Assembly: GCA_902475825.1 (NCBI GenBank) | Contig: CABSBA010000024.1 | Span: forward strand, 1 to 12,782 | DNA length: 12,782 nt | Source: an uncultured Collinsella sp. | Lineage (GTDB): Bacteria; Actinomycetota; Coriobacteriia; Coriobacteriales; Coriobacteriaceae | Reading direction: 5' to 3' | Part shown: positions 6,836 through 12,782 of the stretch, piece by piece | Position numbering within the stretch: position 1 is the first letter of the stretch | How the letters are laid out: each line of letters begins with the position of its first letter | Translations under genes and position numbers: made by a program | Notes under the pieces: model-generated | The model's input: the letters and a program-made list of their open reading frames with translations, nothing else | Told to the model about the DNA's origin: nothing | Databases searched by the model: none

Positions 6836-6856
6836 CAAAGGGGCAGTTCCTTTTGT
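6835..6856 (+). terminator. Weak terminator hairpin after the Tet(M)-like gene
   Basis: ACAAAGGGG (6835-6843, beginning on the last base of the stop codon) can pair with TCCTTTTGT (6848-6856), with two G-U pairs, around the loop CAGT. It belongs to the same GGG(G)(A)CAG hairpin type as those at 1953 and 10556. The T-run is within the stem, so termination strength is uncertain. Confidence 0.45.
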
Positions 6857-6865
6857 TCCATGCTA

Positions 6866-6902
6866 TTGGTATAACTCGGTATAAGTTGGTATAACTATTA
6901 CC
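6866..6902 (+). promoter_or_regulatory. Triple GGTATAA direct repeat in the promoter of ATPase A
   Basis: GGTATAA occurs at 6868, 6878 and 6888, exactly 10 bp apart. The full unit TTGGTATAACT is identical at 6866-6876 and 6886-6896 (20 bp apart), with TCGGTATAAGT between them at 6876-6886. An inverted TTACC follows at 6898-6902. Each repeat contains a TATAA(C/G) that could act as a -10; the third has TTGGTA 18 bp upstream. The start codon of ATPase A is at 6930. This looks like a regulator binding array overlapping the promoter. Confidence 0.6.
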
Positions 6903-6929
6903 AGGGTTTGCCAATCCGAGGAGTCCGAC

Positions 6930-8048
6930 ATGAATCCAAATCCCTTTAAGCCCACTGCCGGCAAGCGGCCTCCGATACTCATCGGTCGCGAGTCGGTCAT
7001 CGAAGATTTTGAGGAAGGGCTCGATAACGGCGCCGGAGCGCCGGGCAGGCTCATGCTCATTACGGGAAACCGCGGCTGCGGCAAGACAGTTCTCCTGCGG
7101 GAGCTGCAACGTCTGGCCAGCGAGCGCGGATGGGCGGTTGTCTCCGATTCCGCTTCGCTTGGCTTATGCGACCGCTTGGCCGACGCGCTTCGCTCGAATA
7201 AACCCGTTGTAACGTCAATGGAGTTCGGTCCGTCGTTTGGGCGGATGTCAGTCGAGGCGGCGCGAGCAAAGGGCGAGACGTTGCGAGGGCTGGTCAACGA
7301 GCGCCTCAAGAAGCTCGGTCCAGGCAAGGGCATACTGTTTGCGATTGACGAGGCTCAATCTGCGTCTATCGAGGAGCTGGCGGCTCTTGCCGTTCTCTAT
7401 CAGCAGGTGCTCGGAGACCAGGATGCCACGGGCTTGTCCGATAGCGACCAGCGCGGCCTTGCGCTTGTTTTTGCCGGCTTACCCAGTATGGTTGACGATC
7501 TGCTCGAAGAGCCGAGCGTGACGTTTTTGCGGCGTGCCCAGCAGCGTACGCTGGGGGCGATATCTTTGCCCAAGGTGCGCGATTCGTATATCCAGACGGT
7601 CAAAGACGCTGGTCTTTACGTTGACGCGGAGACGGCGGACCTTGCGGCACGCAAAAGCATGGGGCATCCCTATATGGTTCAGCTGGTGGGCTATTACATG
7701 TGGCGGTCTGCTGTCCGGCGCAACTCGCGAGTCATTGAAAGGCGCGATGTCGAGGCTGGCTACGCCGATGCCGTCTCCGAGTTCTATGAAGCGGTCGACG
7801 CTCCCTTGTATTACGGGTTGCGCAGTCCGCAGCGCCTCTTTATCGAGGCCATGGCGGCTGACGAGGGCAAACCGACTCGCATGGCGGATATCATTGAGCG
7901 TTGCGATCGCACCCAAAGCTGGGCGAGCAAATATCGCGCAAGCCTGATTCGCGAGCGCGTCATCGAGGCTGCCGGATACGGCCTCGTCCGGTTTACCGTG
8001 CCTATGCTGGGCGAGTACATCCGCGATCGAGTTTTATGGCATGAGTAG
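6930..8048 (+). CDS. AAA+ ATPase with C-terminal winged helix (ATPase A)
   Basis: 372 aa. Walker A 'GNRGCGKT' (46-53), Walker B 'ILFAIDEAQ' (135-143), a sensor-like 'LVFAGLPS' (179-186) and 'VTFLRRAQQRTLG' (197-209) with a candidate arginine finger. After a helical lid ('GHPYMVQLVGYYMW', 245-258), residues about 298-362 form a winged-helix-like domain ('SPQRLFIEAMAADEGKPTRMADIIERC...'). This layout, with an N-terminal 'NPF.P..G..P..L.GR' entry, resembles the predicted ATPases with a C-terminal winged helix related to Orc1/Cdc6 and STAND proteins. The ATG follows GAGGAG (6918-6923). The gene overlaps the uvrA-like start by 8 bases, so the two are very probably one operon. It is a paralogue of the ATPase at 10595-11695. 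Function unknown; a nucleotide-dependent DNA-binding regulator is my inference. Confidence 0.8.
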   Translation: MNPNPFKPTAGKRPPILIGRESVIEDFEEGLDNGAGAPGRLMLITGNRGCGKTVLLRELQRLASERGWAVVSDSASLGLCDRLADALRSNKPVVTSMEFGPSFGRMSVEAARAKGETLRGLVNERLKKLGPGKGILFAIDEAQSASIEELAALAVLYQQVLGDQDATGLSDSDQRGLALVFAGLPSMVDDLLEEPSVTFLRRAQQRTLGAISLPKVRDSYIQTVKDAGLYVDAETADLAARKSMGHPYMVQLVGYYMWRSAVRRNSRVIERRDVEAGYADAVSEFYEAVDAPLYYGLRSPQRLFIEAMAADEGKPTRMADIIERCDRTQSWASKYRASLIRERVIEAAGYGLVRFTVPMLGEYIRDRVLWHE

Positions 8049-10554
8049 GGTGATAAAGGTGACGGAACAGAAGATGAGCCCGCAGGCTATCGAGGTGCGT
8101 GGCGCGCGCGTGCACAACCTCAAAGACATCGATATCGATATTCCACTGGGAAGGCTTGTGGGCATTGCCGGCGTGTCGGGCTCGGGCAAGAGTTCGCTGG
8201 CGCTGGGGGTTCTTTATGCCGAGGGCTCGCGTCGCTATCTTGAGGCGCTCAGCACCTATACCCGCCGTCGTCTGACGCAGGCCGAGCACGCCCAGGTGGA
8301 CGAGGTGCTGCACGTGCCGGCGGCGCTCGCATTGCATCAGCGCCCCAGCGTGCCAGGCGTGCGTTCCACCTTTGGCACCATGACCGAGCTTAACAATAGC
8401 CTGCGTCTGCTCTTTAGCCGCTGCGCCCATCACGTGTGCCCGCACTGCGGGGCGCGTGTGGAGCCGAGCCTTAACGTGGCCGCAGGCCTGTCGCTCACGT
8501 GTCCGACATGCGGCCGCGAGTTCTACGCGCCGAGTGCCGAGGACCTTGCCTTTAACAGCGGCGGCGCGTGTCCCATCTGCAGCGGCACCGGTGTCATGCG
8601 CGAGGTGGACGAGGCGAGCCTGGTGCCCGACGAGTCAAAGACTATCAACGAGGGTGCGGTGCTTCCTTGGGGCACACTCATGTGGGATCTGATGAAGCAG
8701 GTGGCAGGCGAGATGGGTGTGCGTACCGACGTGCCGTTTAACCAGCTCACGCCTCAAGAGCGCGATATCGTGTTCCACGGCCCGGCGGTTAAGAAGCACA
8801 TTCTCTACGTTCCCAAAAACGGCGAGGGCGCTACGCCGCTCGACTTCACCTATTACAACGCCGTCTATACCGTTGAGAATGCGCTCGCCAAGGTTAAGGA
8901 CGACAAGGGGCTTAAGCGCGTGGCTCGCTTTTTGCGCGAGGGGCCATGCCGTGACTGCGGCGGCACGCGTCTTTCCGAGGCCGCACGCCAGCCCCAGGTA
9001 CGCGGTATCAATCTGGCGCAGGCCGCGGCCATGACGCTGGGCGAGGCGATTGAGTGGGTGCGCGGGGTGCCTACGTCCTTGCCAGCCGAGATGCAGCCCA
9101 TGGCAGTGGATATCTGCGATTCGTTTTTGGGCACGGCCCGTCGCCTGGTCGACCTGGGTCTCGATTACCTTTCACTCGACCGCGCCGGCGCCACGCTCTC
9201 CACGGGCGAGCGTCAGCGCGTGCAGCTCGCTCGCGTGGTGCGCAACCGATCGACGGGCGTGCTTTATGTGCTGGATGAGCCCTCGATTGGCTTGCATCCG
9301 GCAAATGTTGACGGCCTGGTAGGCGTGATGCGCGATTTGGTGGATGACGGCAACACCGTGGTTGTTGTCGACCACGATACGCGCGTACTGGCGGAAGCCG
9401 ACTATCTCGTCGAGATGGGCCCCGTTGCCGGAGCAGGCGGCGGTAATGTGATTGCCGCTGGCACGGTGGACGAGGTCGAACAATCGCAGGGCAGCCGCAT
9501 CGCCCCGTTTTTGCGCGCAGAGTCCAAGCGCATGCGTCCGCAGGTGACTGACGACGAGATGTTCGACCAGGGCCACATCCGCATGGCAACCGATGCCATC
9601 CATACCGTCAAGCCGCTCGAAGTCGATATTCCGCGCGGTCGCCTTGTCGCAGTGACGGGCGTTTCGGGTTCGGGCAAGACAACGTTGGTGCTCGAGACGC
9701 TCATCCCAGCGCTTAAGGCGCAGGCGGCCGGCGAGCGCCTGCCGGGGCACGTGCGTTGGGTCGACGCCGAAGGTATCGGCCGCGCAAATCTGATTGACGC
9801 TACGCCCATCGGCGCTAACGTGCGCTCGACGGTGGCGACTTATGCCGACATCCATGATGAGCTGCGCCGCGCTTTCGCCCGTACGCCCGAGGCCAAGGCA
9901 GCCGGCTACAAGGCGGGTGCCTTTAGCTACAACACTGGCGCCTTGCGCTGCCCTACGTGCGATGGCACGGGCTCGATATCGCTCGACGTGCAGTTTTTGC
10001 CCGATGTCGAGATCGTCTGCCCGGCATGTCGCGGCTCACGTTATGCAGACGCGGCTTCGCATATCCATCGCGAGGGCAAAGATGGGAGCTTGCTGACGTT
10101 GCCACAGCTCATGGACATGAGTGTGGACGAGGCTCTCGATGCCACGGTGGGACTCAAGAAAGTTCAGGCGCGCTTGCAGATCTTGCACGACCTGGGCTTG
10201 GGCTATCTCACGCTCGGTGAGCCCACGCCGGCGCTTTCGGGCGGCGAGGCGCAGCGTCTAAAGCTTGCGAGCGAGATGGGCCGCGTGCAGGACGATGCCG
10301 TATTCGTGTTCGACGAGCCCACGATTGGCCTGCATCCGCTCGATATTCAGGTGTTGCTGAGTGTGTTTGACGGCCTCGTTGCCAAGGGCGCCACGGTTAT
10401 CGTGATCGAACACGATCTCGATCTTATCCGTAACGCCGATTACGTGATCGATATGGGCCCGGGCGGCGGCGACGCCGGCGGGCAAATCGTCTGCGCCGGT
10501 ACGCCGGGCGACATCGCGGTCTGCTCCAAGAGCATCACCGGCCGCTACCTATAG
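8041..10554 (+). CDS. UvrA-like (UvrA2-type) ABC ATPase lacking the UvrB-binding domain
   Basis: 837 aa from ATG 8041; GTG 8059 and ATG 8074 are alternative starts, and the alignable region begins at about residue 16. Two ABC modules are complete: Walker A 'GVSGSGKS' (44-51) and 'GVSGSGKT' (540-547), Walker B 'YVLDEPSIGLHP' (409-420) and 'FVFDEPTIGLHP' (755-766), signatures 'LSTGE' (386-390, the first deviating from LSGGE) and 'LSGGE' (732-736). Zinc pairs are C154/C157 with C177/C180, and C637/C640 with C660/C663. Housekeeping UvrA is about 940-950 aa and has a UvrB-binding domain of over 100 residues before the first zinc module; here only 17 residues separate C136 from C154, so that domain is absent, as in UvrA2 and DrrC-type proteins linked to DNA-damage tolerance or resistance to DNA-binding drugs. 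The role is therefore probably UvrB-independent. It is translationally coupled to ATPase A. Confidence 0.88.
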   Translation: MSRVIKVTEQKMSPQAIEVRGARVHNLKDIDIDIPLGRLVGIAGVSGSGKSSLALGVLYAEGSRRYLEALSTYTRRRLTQAEHAQVDEVLHVPAALALHQRPSVPGVRSTFGTMTELNNSLRLLFSRCAHHVCPHCGARVEPSLNVAAGLSLTCPTCGREFYAPSAEDLAFNSGGACPICSGTGVMREVDEASLVPDESKTINEGAVLPWGTLMWDLMKQVAGEMGVRTDVPFNQLTPQERDIVFHGPAVKKHILYVPKNGEGATPLDFTYYNAVYTVENALAKVKDDKGLKRVARFLREGPCRDCGGTRLSEAARQPQVRGINLAQAAAMTLGEAIEWVRGVPTSLPAEMQPMAVDICDSFLGTARRLVDLGLDYLSLDRAGATLSTGERQRVQLARVVRNRSTGVLYVLDEPSIGLHPANVDGLVGVMRDLVDDGNTVVVVDHDTRVLAEADYLVEMGPVAGAGGGNVIAAGTVDEVEQSQGSRIAPFLRAESKRMRPQVTDDEMFDQGHIRMATDAIHTVKPLEVDIPRGRLVAVTGVSGSGKTTLVLETLIPALKAQAAGERLPGHVRWVDAEGIGRANLIDATPIGANVRSTVATYADIHDELRRAFARTPEAKAAGYKAGAFSYNTGALRCPTCDGTGSISLDVQFLPDVEIVCPACRGSRYADAASHIHREGKDGSLLTLPQLMDMSVDEALDATVGLKKVQARLQILHDLGLGYLTLGEPTPALSGGEAQRLKLASEMGRVQDDAVFVFDEPTIGLHPLDIQVLLSVFDGLVAKGATVIVIEHDLDLIRNADYVIDMGPGGGDAGGQIVCAGTPGDIAVCSKSITGRYL

Positions 10555-10555
10555 A

Positions 10556-10590
10556 CAATGAGGCAAGGGGACAGCCCCTTTGCCTCATTG
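10556..10590. terminator. Bidirectional terminator between convergent uvrA-like and ATPase B genes
   Basis: The left arm 10556-10570 (CAATGAGGCAAGGGG) pairs with the right arm 10575-10590 with one bulged T, around the loop ACAG. It lies two bases after the uvrA-like stop codon and a few bases beyond the end of ATPase B on the other strand. Of the three GGG(G)(A)CAG hairpins it has the strongest stem. Confidence 0.7.
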
Positions 10591-10594
10591 ATGC

Positions 10595-11695
10595 TTATTT
10601 CACGCATTGAGCCGCGAGATAGTCGCGGAAGAATGGCAATTCAAATGCGACGAGCCCTCGTCCTCGTTCCCCGATGATGCCGGCATCTATCATGCGGCGT
10701 CGGTAGCGGGAGACCTGCTGCGGCGAACGCTTAAGGCGTTCGACAAGGTCAGCGGTGGTGGACTCTTCTTCGTCATCGAGCATGGCGATGAGGAATCGCT
10801 TGTCCTCTGCAGTGAGTTCCCGATAGGTTGCCGCAAGGATTCGGTCGTCCATCTCGTCGCGCGCGATTTTGATTCCCAGGTCAAAGTCGCGTGACGAGAT
10901 TTCCTTCGAATCGCTTGTGAGATCCCAGGCACGGTAGCCTACGAGTTGCAATAGGAAGGGAAAACCAGAGATCGAGCGAACGGCTCTATCGATTCCCTCA
11001 GCATCTGCCAGGCGATCGTTTTCCTGGATTGTGCGAATCAAGGCCTCGCGTACGTCATAGTCGGCAATGCGACCCAGATGATATTGTTGGGCGCGGCGAA
11101 GGAACGAGACCGTCTTGTGGTTCAGCAACGTCGAGACGTTGTTGGGAAGTCCCGCCATGAGCAGGGCGACGCGTTTCCCATCGGTCACAAAGTGCTGATA
11201 CGTCGCTGCAAGCTGAATCATCTCGTCGAGTGTCGGGTCCACCTCGTCAACCGTGACGAGCAGACCGGTGCCCGCCTCGTTGAGCTGGTCGATGATGTCG
11301 CTCATGCGATAACGCCAGGTTGAGGCATCGTGAACGCGATTGACCTCGATGCTGCCGAGCGGTGCAATTCCGAGGCCGGTGACTTCGAAGTGGGTGGACG
11401 AGTCGATGAGATGGGCTGCGGCACGTTTCGTCCCGAGCTCGATTTCCTCAAGCATTCCCGGGAGCGCGGTCGTCTTTACGGCTATCCAGCCGTGGGATTC
11501 CGCCCTTGTCGCGAGCGACGACATGAGAGCGGTTTTACCGGTTCCACGCGCGCCTGAGAAGATCGAGGTCAATTCTGGGCGCCTGCGCTGGCTCAAGAAG
11601 GCACGGTCCAAATCCCGAATAATCTGTTGTCTGCCAGCGAGATGGGCAGGAACCTCGCCAAAGCTAGGGGTAAACGGGTTTTCGAGGTATTCCAC
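10595..11695 (-). CDS. AAA+ ATPase with C-terminal winged helix (ATPase B, paralogue of A)
   Basis: 366 aa from a GTG at 11693-11695, chosen for the strong AAAGGAGGG just upstream (plus 11700-11708). Walker A 'GARGTGKT' (48-55), Walker B 'LLVTVDEVD' (145-153), 'LMAGLPNNV' (179-187) and 'VSFLRRAQQYHLGRI' (196-210) parallel ATPase A in order and spacing. Also shared are the entry 'NPFTP..GEVPAHLAGR', 'GFPFLLQLVGYRAW' (244-257) and a C-terminal winged helix (about 296-361; 'EDKRFLIAMLDDEEESTTADLVERLKRSPQQVSRYRRRMIDAGII'), in which 'SPQQVSRYRRRM' looks like a recognition helix. The last residues have no targeting signal. Convergent with the uvrA-like gene, divergent from the recombinase. Its promoter holds a triple 20-bp-spaced repeat. 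An autoregulating DNA-binding ATPase is the inferred role. Confidence 0.8.
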   Translation of the reverse strand: MEYLENPFTPSFGEVPAHLAGRQQIIRDLDRAFLSQRRRPELTSIFSGARGTGKTALMSSLATRAESHGWIAVKTTALPGMLEEIELGTKRAAAHLIDSSTHFEVTGLGIAPLGSIEVNRVHDASTWRYRMSDIIDQLNEAGTGLLVTVDEVDPTLDEMIQLAATYQHFVTDGKRVALLMAGLPNNVSTLLNHKTVSFLRRAQQYHLGRIADYDVREALIRTIQENDRLADAEGIDRAVRSISGFPFLLQLVGYRAWDLTSDSKEISSRDFDLGIKIARDEMDDRILAATYRELTAEDKRFLIAMLDDEEESTTADLVERLKRSPQQVSRYRRRMIDAGIIGERGRGLVAFELPFFRDYLAAQCVK

Positions 11696-11719
11696 AATGC
11701 CCTCCTTTAGCGTCTCGGG

Positions 11720-11771
11720 TTAATTTCATTTTATTCTAGTTAATCTCAATTAAAAACGATTAATTTCATTT
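11720..11771 (-). promoter_or_regulatory. Promoter of ATPase B with three 20-bp-spaced repeats
   Basis: On the plus strand TTAATTTCATTT is identical at 11720-11731 and 11760-11771, and the related TTAATCTCAATT lies exactly midway at 11740-11751. On the minus strand TTTTTA (plus 11751-11756) and TAAAAT (plus 11728-11733) form a -35/-10 pair with a 17-bp spacer. One repeat lies upstream of the -35, one in the spacer and one over the -10, an arrangement expected of repression. The block is strikingly AT-rich compared with its surroundings. Confidence 0.65.
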
Positions 11772-11920
11772 CAAAGCAAAAGGTTGGCGTCGTGCGTTAT
11801 CGAATAGCTTACGTTGGAGCCCGAAAATGGGTTCAACCCATTCGCGAAATTTGCACGCCCTATTGTGAGTGGGCTCTCAGATGAGCTGAAGCTGCCATCG
11901 TGCGGCTGATAGGGGCAATC
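11772..11920. other. Upstream region of the recombinase with a 17-bp palindrome
   Basis: AATGGGTT (11826-11833) and AACCCATT (11835-11842) are exact inverted repeats around one C, and GAGCCC (11817-11822) mirrors GGGCTC (11871-11876). The palindrome could be an operator or a recombinase site for the gene starting at 11921. No gene is seen in the region. Confidence 0.4.
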
Positions 11921-12523
11921 ATGAAAAACAGAATCTATGGGTATGCTCGAGTTTCGTCAGCAGATCAGAACCTGGATCGCCAACTGGATGCGCTGGAGCG
12001 GTTTCCGGTCCAAACGAATTTGATCTATGCTGACAAAGCGAGTGGAAAGGACTTCAGGCGTCCTCAGTACCAGCGTCTTCTTCGTCGTCTGCGCGAAGGG
12101 GACGTTCTGGTGATTAAGAGTATCGATCGATTGGGTCGCGACTACCGTGAAGTTCTCGATGAATGGCGTCGCCTAACGACGGACAAACGCGTTGCCATCG
12201 TGGTGCTCGATATGCCATTGCTTGATACACGCGAACAACCCAATGGAATTACGGGGACTTTTATTGCCGATCTAGTGCTTCAGATTTTGAGCTACGTGGC
12301 TCAGGTGGAGCGCGAAAACATAAAGCAGCGCCAGGCGGAGGGTATCGCGTCGGCGCGTCTGCGGGGTGTGAGATTTGGGAGACCGACGCTCGAACGTCCG
12401 GATAGCTACCGCGATGTCATCAAATCATTCGAAGGAGGTGAAGTTACGAGGCGAGAGGCCGCAATGCTCCTGAACGTCAGCGCATCGACGTTCGATCGTT
12501 GGAGACGGGCGGATACGAACTGA
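11921..12523 (+). CDS. Small serine recombinase (resolvase/invertase family)
   Basis: 200 aa from ATG 11921, which has AGGGG (11911-11915) five bases upstream; an in-frame GTG at 11900 is less well placed. These enzymes catalyse site-specific inversion, deletion or transposon resolution through a phosphoserine link. The catalytic domain begins 'IYGYARVSSADQNLDRQ' with nucleophile S12 and R10; the 'DRLGRD' motif (69-74) supplies the conserved arginines R70 and R73; 'QVERENIKQRQAEGIASARLRGVRFGRP' (128-155) is the long E helix and linker; and a Hin-like helix-turn-helix follows ('EVTRREAAMLLNVSASTFDRWRR', 174-196). The length matches invertases and resolvases rather than large serine integrases. 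The codon and base composition is less GC-rich than the genes to the left, in line with accessory DNA. The type of reaction cannot be decided from the protein. Confidence 0.9.
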   Translation: MKNRIYGYARVSSADQNLDRQLDALERFPVQTNLIYADKASGKDFRRPQYQRLLRRLREGDVLVIKSIDRLGRDYREVLDEWRRLTTDKRVAIVVLDMPLLDTREQPNGITGTFIADLVLQILSYVAQVERENIKQRQAEGIASARLRGVRFGRPTLERPDSYRDVIKSFEGGEVTRREAAMLLNVSASTFDRWRRADTN

Positions 12524-12561
12524 TATGACCGTTCGCCGTCTGTCCGTCCTCTTTAACTAGA

Positions 12562-12682
12562 CATTTTGACGAGGGGAGTTTATTGCACGGAGTCCACTCC
12601 TTCCCTCGATGTTTATCCAGTTCACGCCCTGGAACCAAATAGTGCCACCGCGTTGCCAATTCGTCTGCATTTTGACGAGGGG
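12562..12682 (+). repeat. 15-bp direct repeat pair downstream of the recombinase
   Basis: CATTTTGACGAGGGG occurs at 12562-12576 and 12668-12682, 106 bp apart, in the non-coding gap between the recombinase and the next gene. An imperfect inverted copy of the CGAGGG part lies at about 12602-12607. Repeats next to a serine recombinase may be its recombination or binding sites. A TTGACG inside each copy resembles a -35, but I see no matching -10 at normal spacing. Confidence 0.55.
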
Positions 12683-12718
12683 GCTAGATATCGTGTTTTG
12701 TATTTAAAGGAGGACAAG

Positions 12719-12782
12719 ATGAAAAGGCATTATGGGATGGCTGCGGCGATCTCGCTATTTGCGACGGTGCTCTGTGGGACAC
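12719..12782 (+). CDS. Start of a probable exported protein (cut by right edge)
   Basis: The ATG at 12719 follows AGGAGG (12708-12713) with a five-base spacer, and the frame is open to the window end (21 codons): MKRHYGMAAAISLFATVLCGT. A basic start followed by an Ala/Leu/Val-rich stretch is a typical signal peptide. The cysteine in 'TVLCG' does not fit a normal lipobox well, so secretion by signal peptidase I is more likely than lipoprotein anchoring. The mature protein is outside the window. Confidence 0.6.
   Translation, partial: MKRHYGMAAAISLFATVLCGT

Noticed and set aside
5930..6838. Long open frame on the minus strand opposite the Tet(M)-like gene.
   Set aside because: It is antisense to a gene with complete GTPase motifs, has no SD at its start and shows the His/Arg-rich composition of a shadow frame in GC-rich DNA.
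9172..9855. Long minus-strand open frame opposite the uvrA-like gene.
   Set aside because: It covers essential ABC motifs of the plus-strand protein and has no recognisable domains; a shadow frame.
11720..11771. The phased repeats considered as a CRISPR array or plasmid-type replication iterons.
   Set aside because: Units are only 12 bp with 8-bp gaps and three copies, far below CRISPR dimensions; no replication initiator gene or DnaA boxes were seen nearby, although the ATPases have a distant Orc1/Cdc6-like layout.
11921..12523. The recombinase considered as part of a transposon (Tn3-like) or prophage.
   Set aside because: No transposase, phage structural gene or terminal inverted repeats lie in the window; it may be a remnant, but the sequence gives no support.

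Overview
The window is high-GC, densely packed bacterial chromosome with strong Shine-Dalgarno sites (AAGGAG/AGGAGG). Gene content and hairpin-type repeats around a GGG(G)ACAG core suggest a gut actinobacterium of class Coriobacteriia, most likely Collinsella or a close relative. This is inferred from protein style and repeats; no marker gene such as 16S rRNA is present.

Left part (1-4830), housekeeping: the N-terminal part of a MATE-family efflux transporter (minus strand, running off the left edge); divergent from it a 23S rRNA guanine methyltransferase of the RlmA type; a four-helix membrane protein (minus); a 47-aa single-helix membrane protein behind a very strong SD; a 16S rRNA methyltransferase of the RsmJ type; a small cysteine-rich protein (minus); and a GNAT acetyltransferase. 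The last two diverge from a palindromic intergenic site.

Centre (4832-10554): a Tet(M)-like, EF-G-related translational GTPase; an AAA+ ATPase with a C-terminal winged helix (ATPase A); and, overlapping its stop codon, a UvrA-like ABC protein that lacks the UvrB-binding domain.

Right part (10595-12782), more accessory in character: a second AAA+/winged-helix ATPase (ATPase B), a clear paralogue of A, convergent to the uvrA-like gene; an AT-rich promoter; a small serine recombinase; a roughly 195-base gap with a 15-bp direct repeat; and the start of a probably exported protein cut by the window edge.

The most interesting pattern is the pair of paralogous AAA+/winged-helix ATPases flanking a UvrA2-like gene, each preceded by a triplet of direct repeats. 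For A, TTGGTATAACT occurs twice 20 bp apart with a degenerate copy exactly midway. For B, TTAATTTCATTT occurs twice 40 bp apart with a degenerate copy exactly midway, so the step is 20 bp, and the repeats overlap a plausible -35/-10 pair. Repeats on one face of the helix, in front of ATPases carrying their own DNA-binding domain, suggest autoregulated nucleotide-dependent regulators, one of them coupled to a DNA-lesion- or drug-responsive UvrA2. A second candidate is the recombinase and repeat region just upstream of an exported-protein gene, which could be a phase-variation locus.
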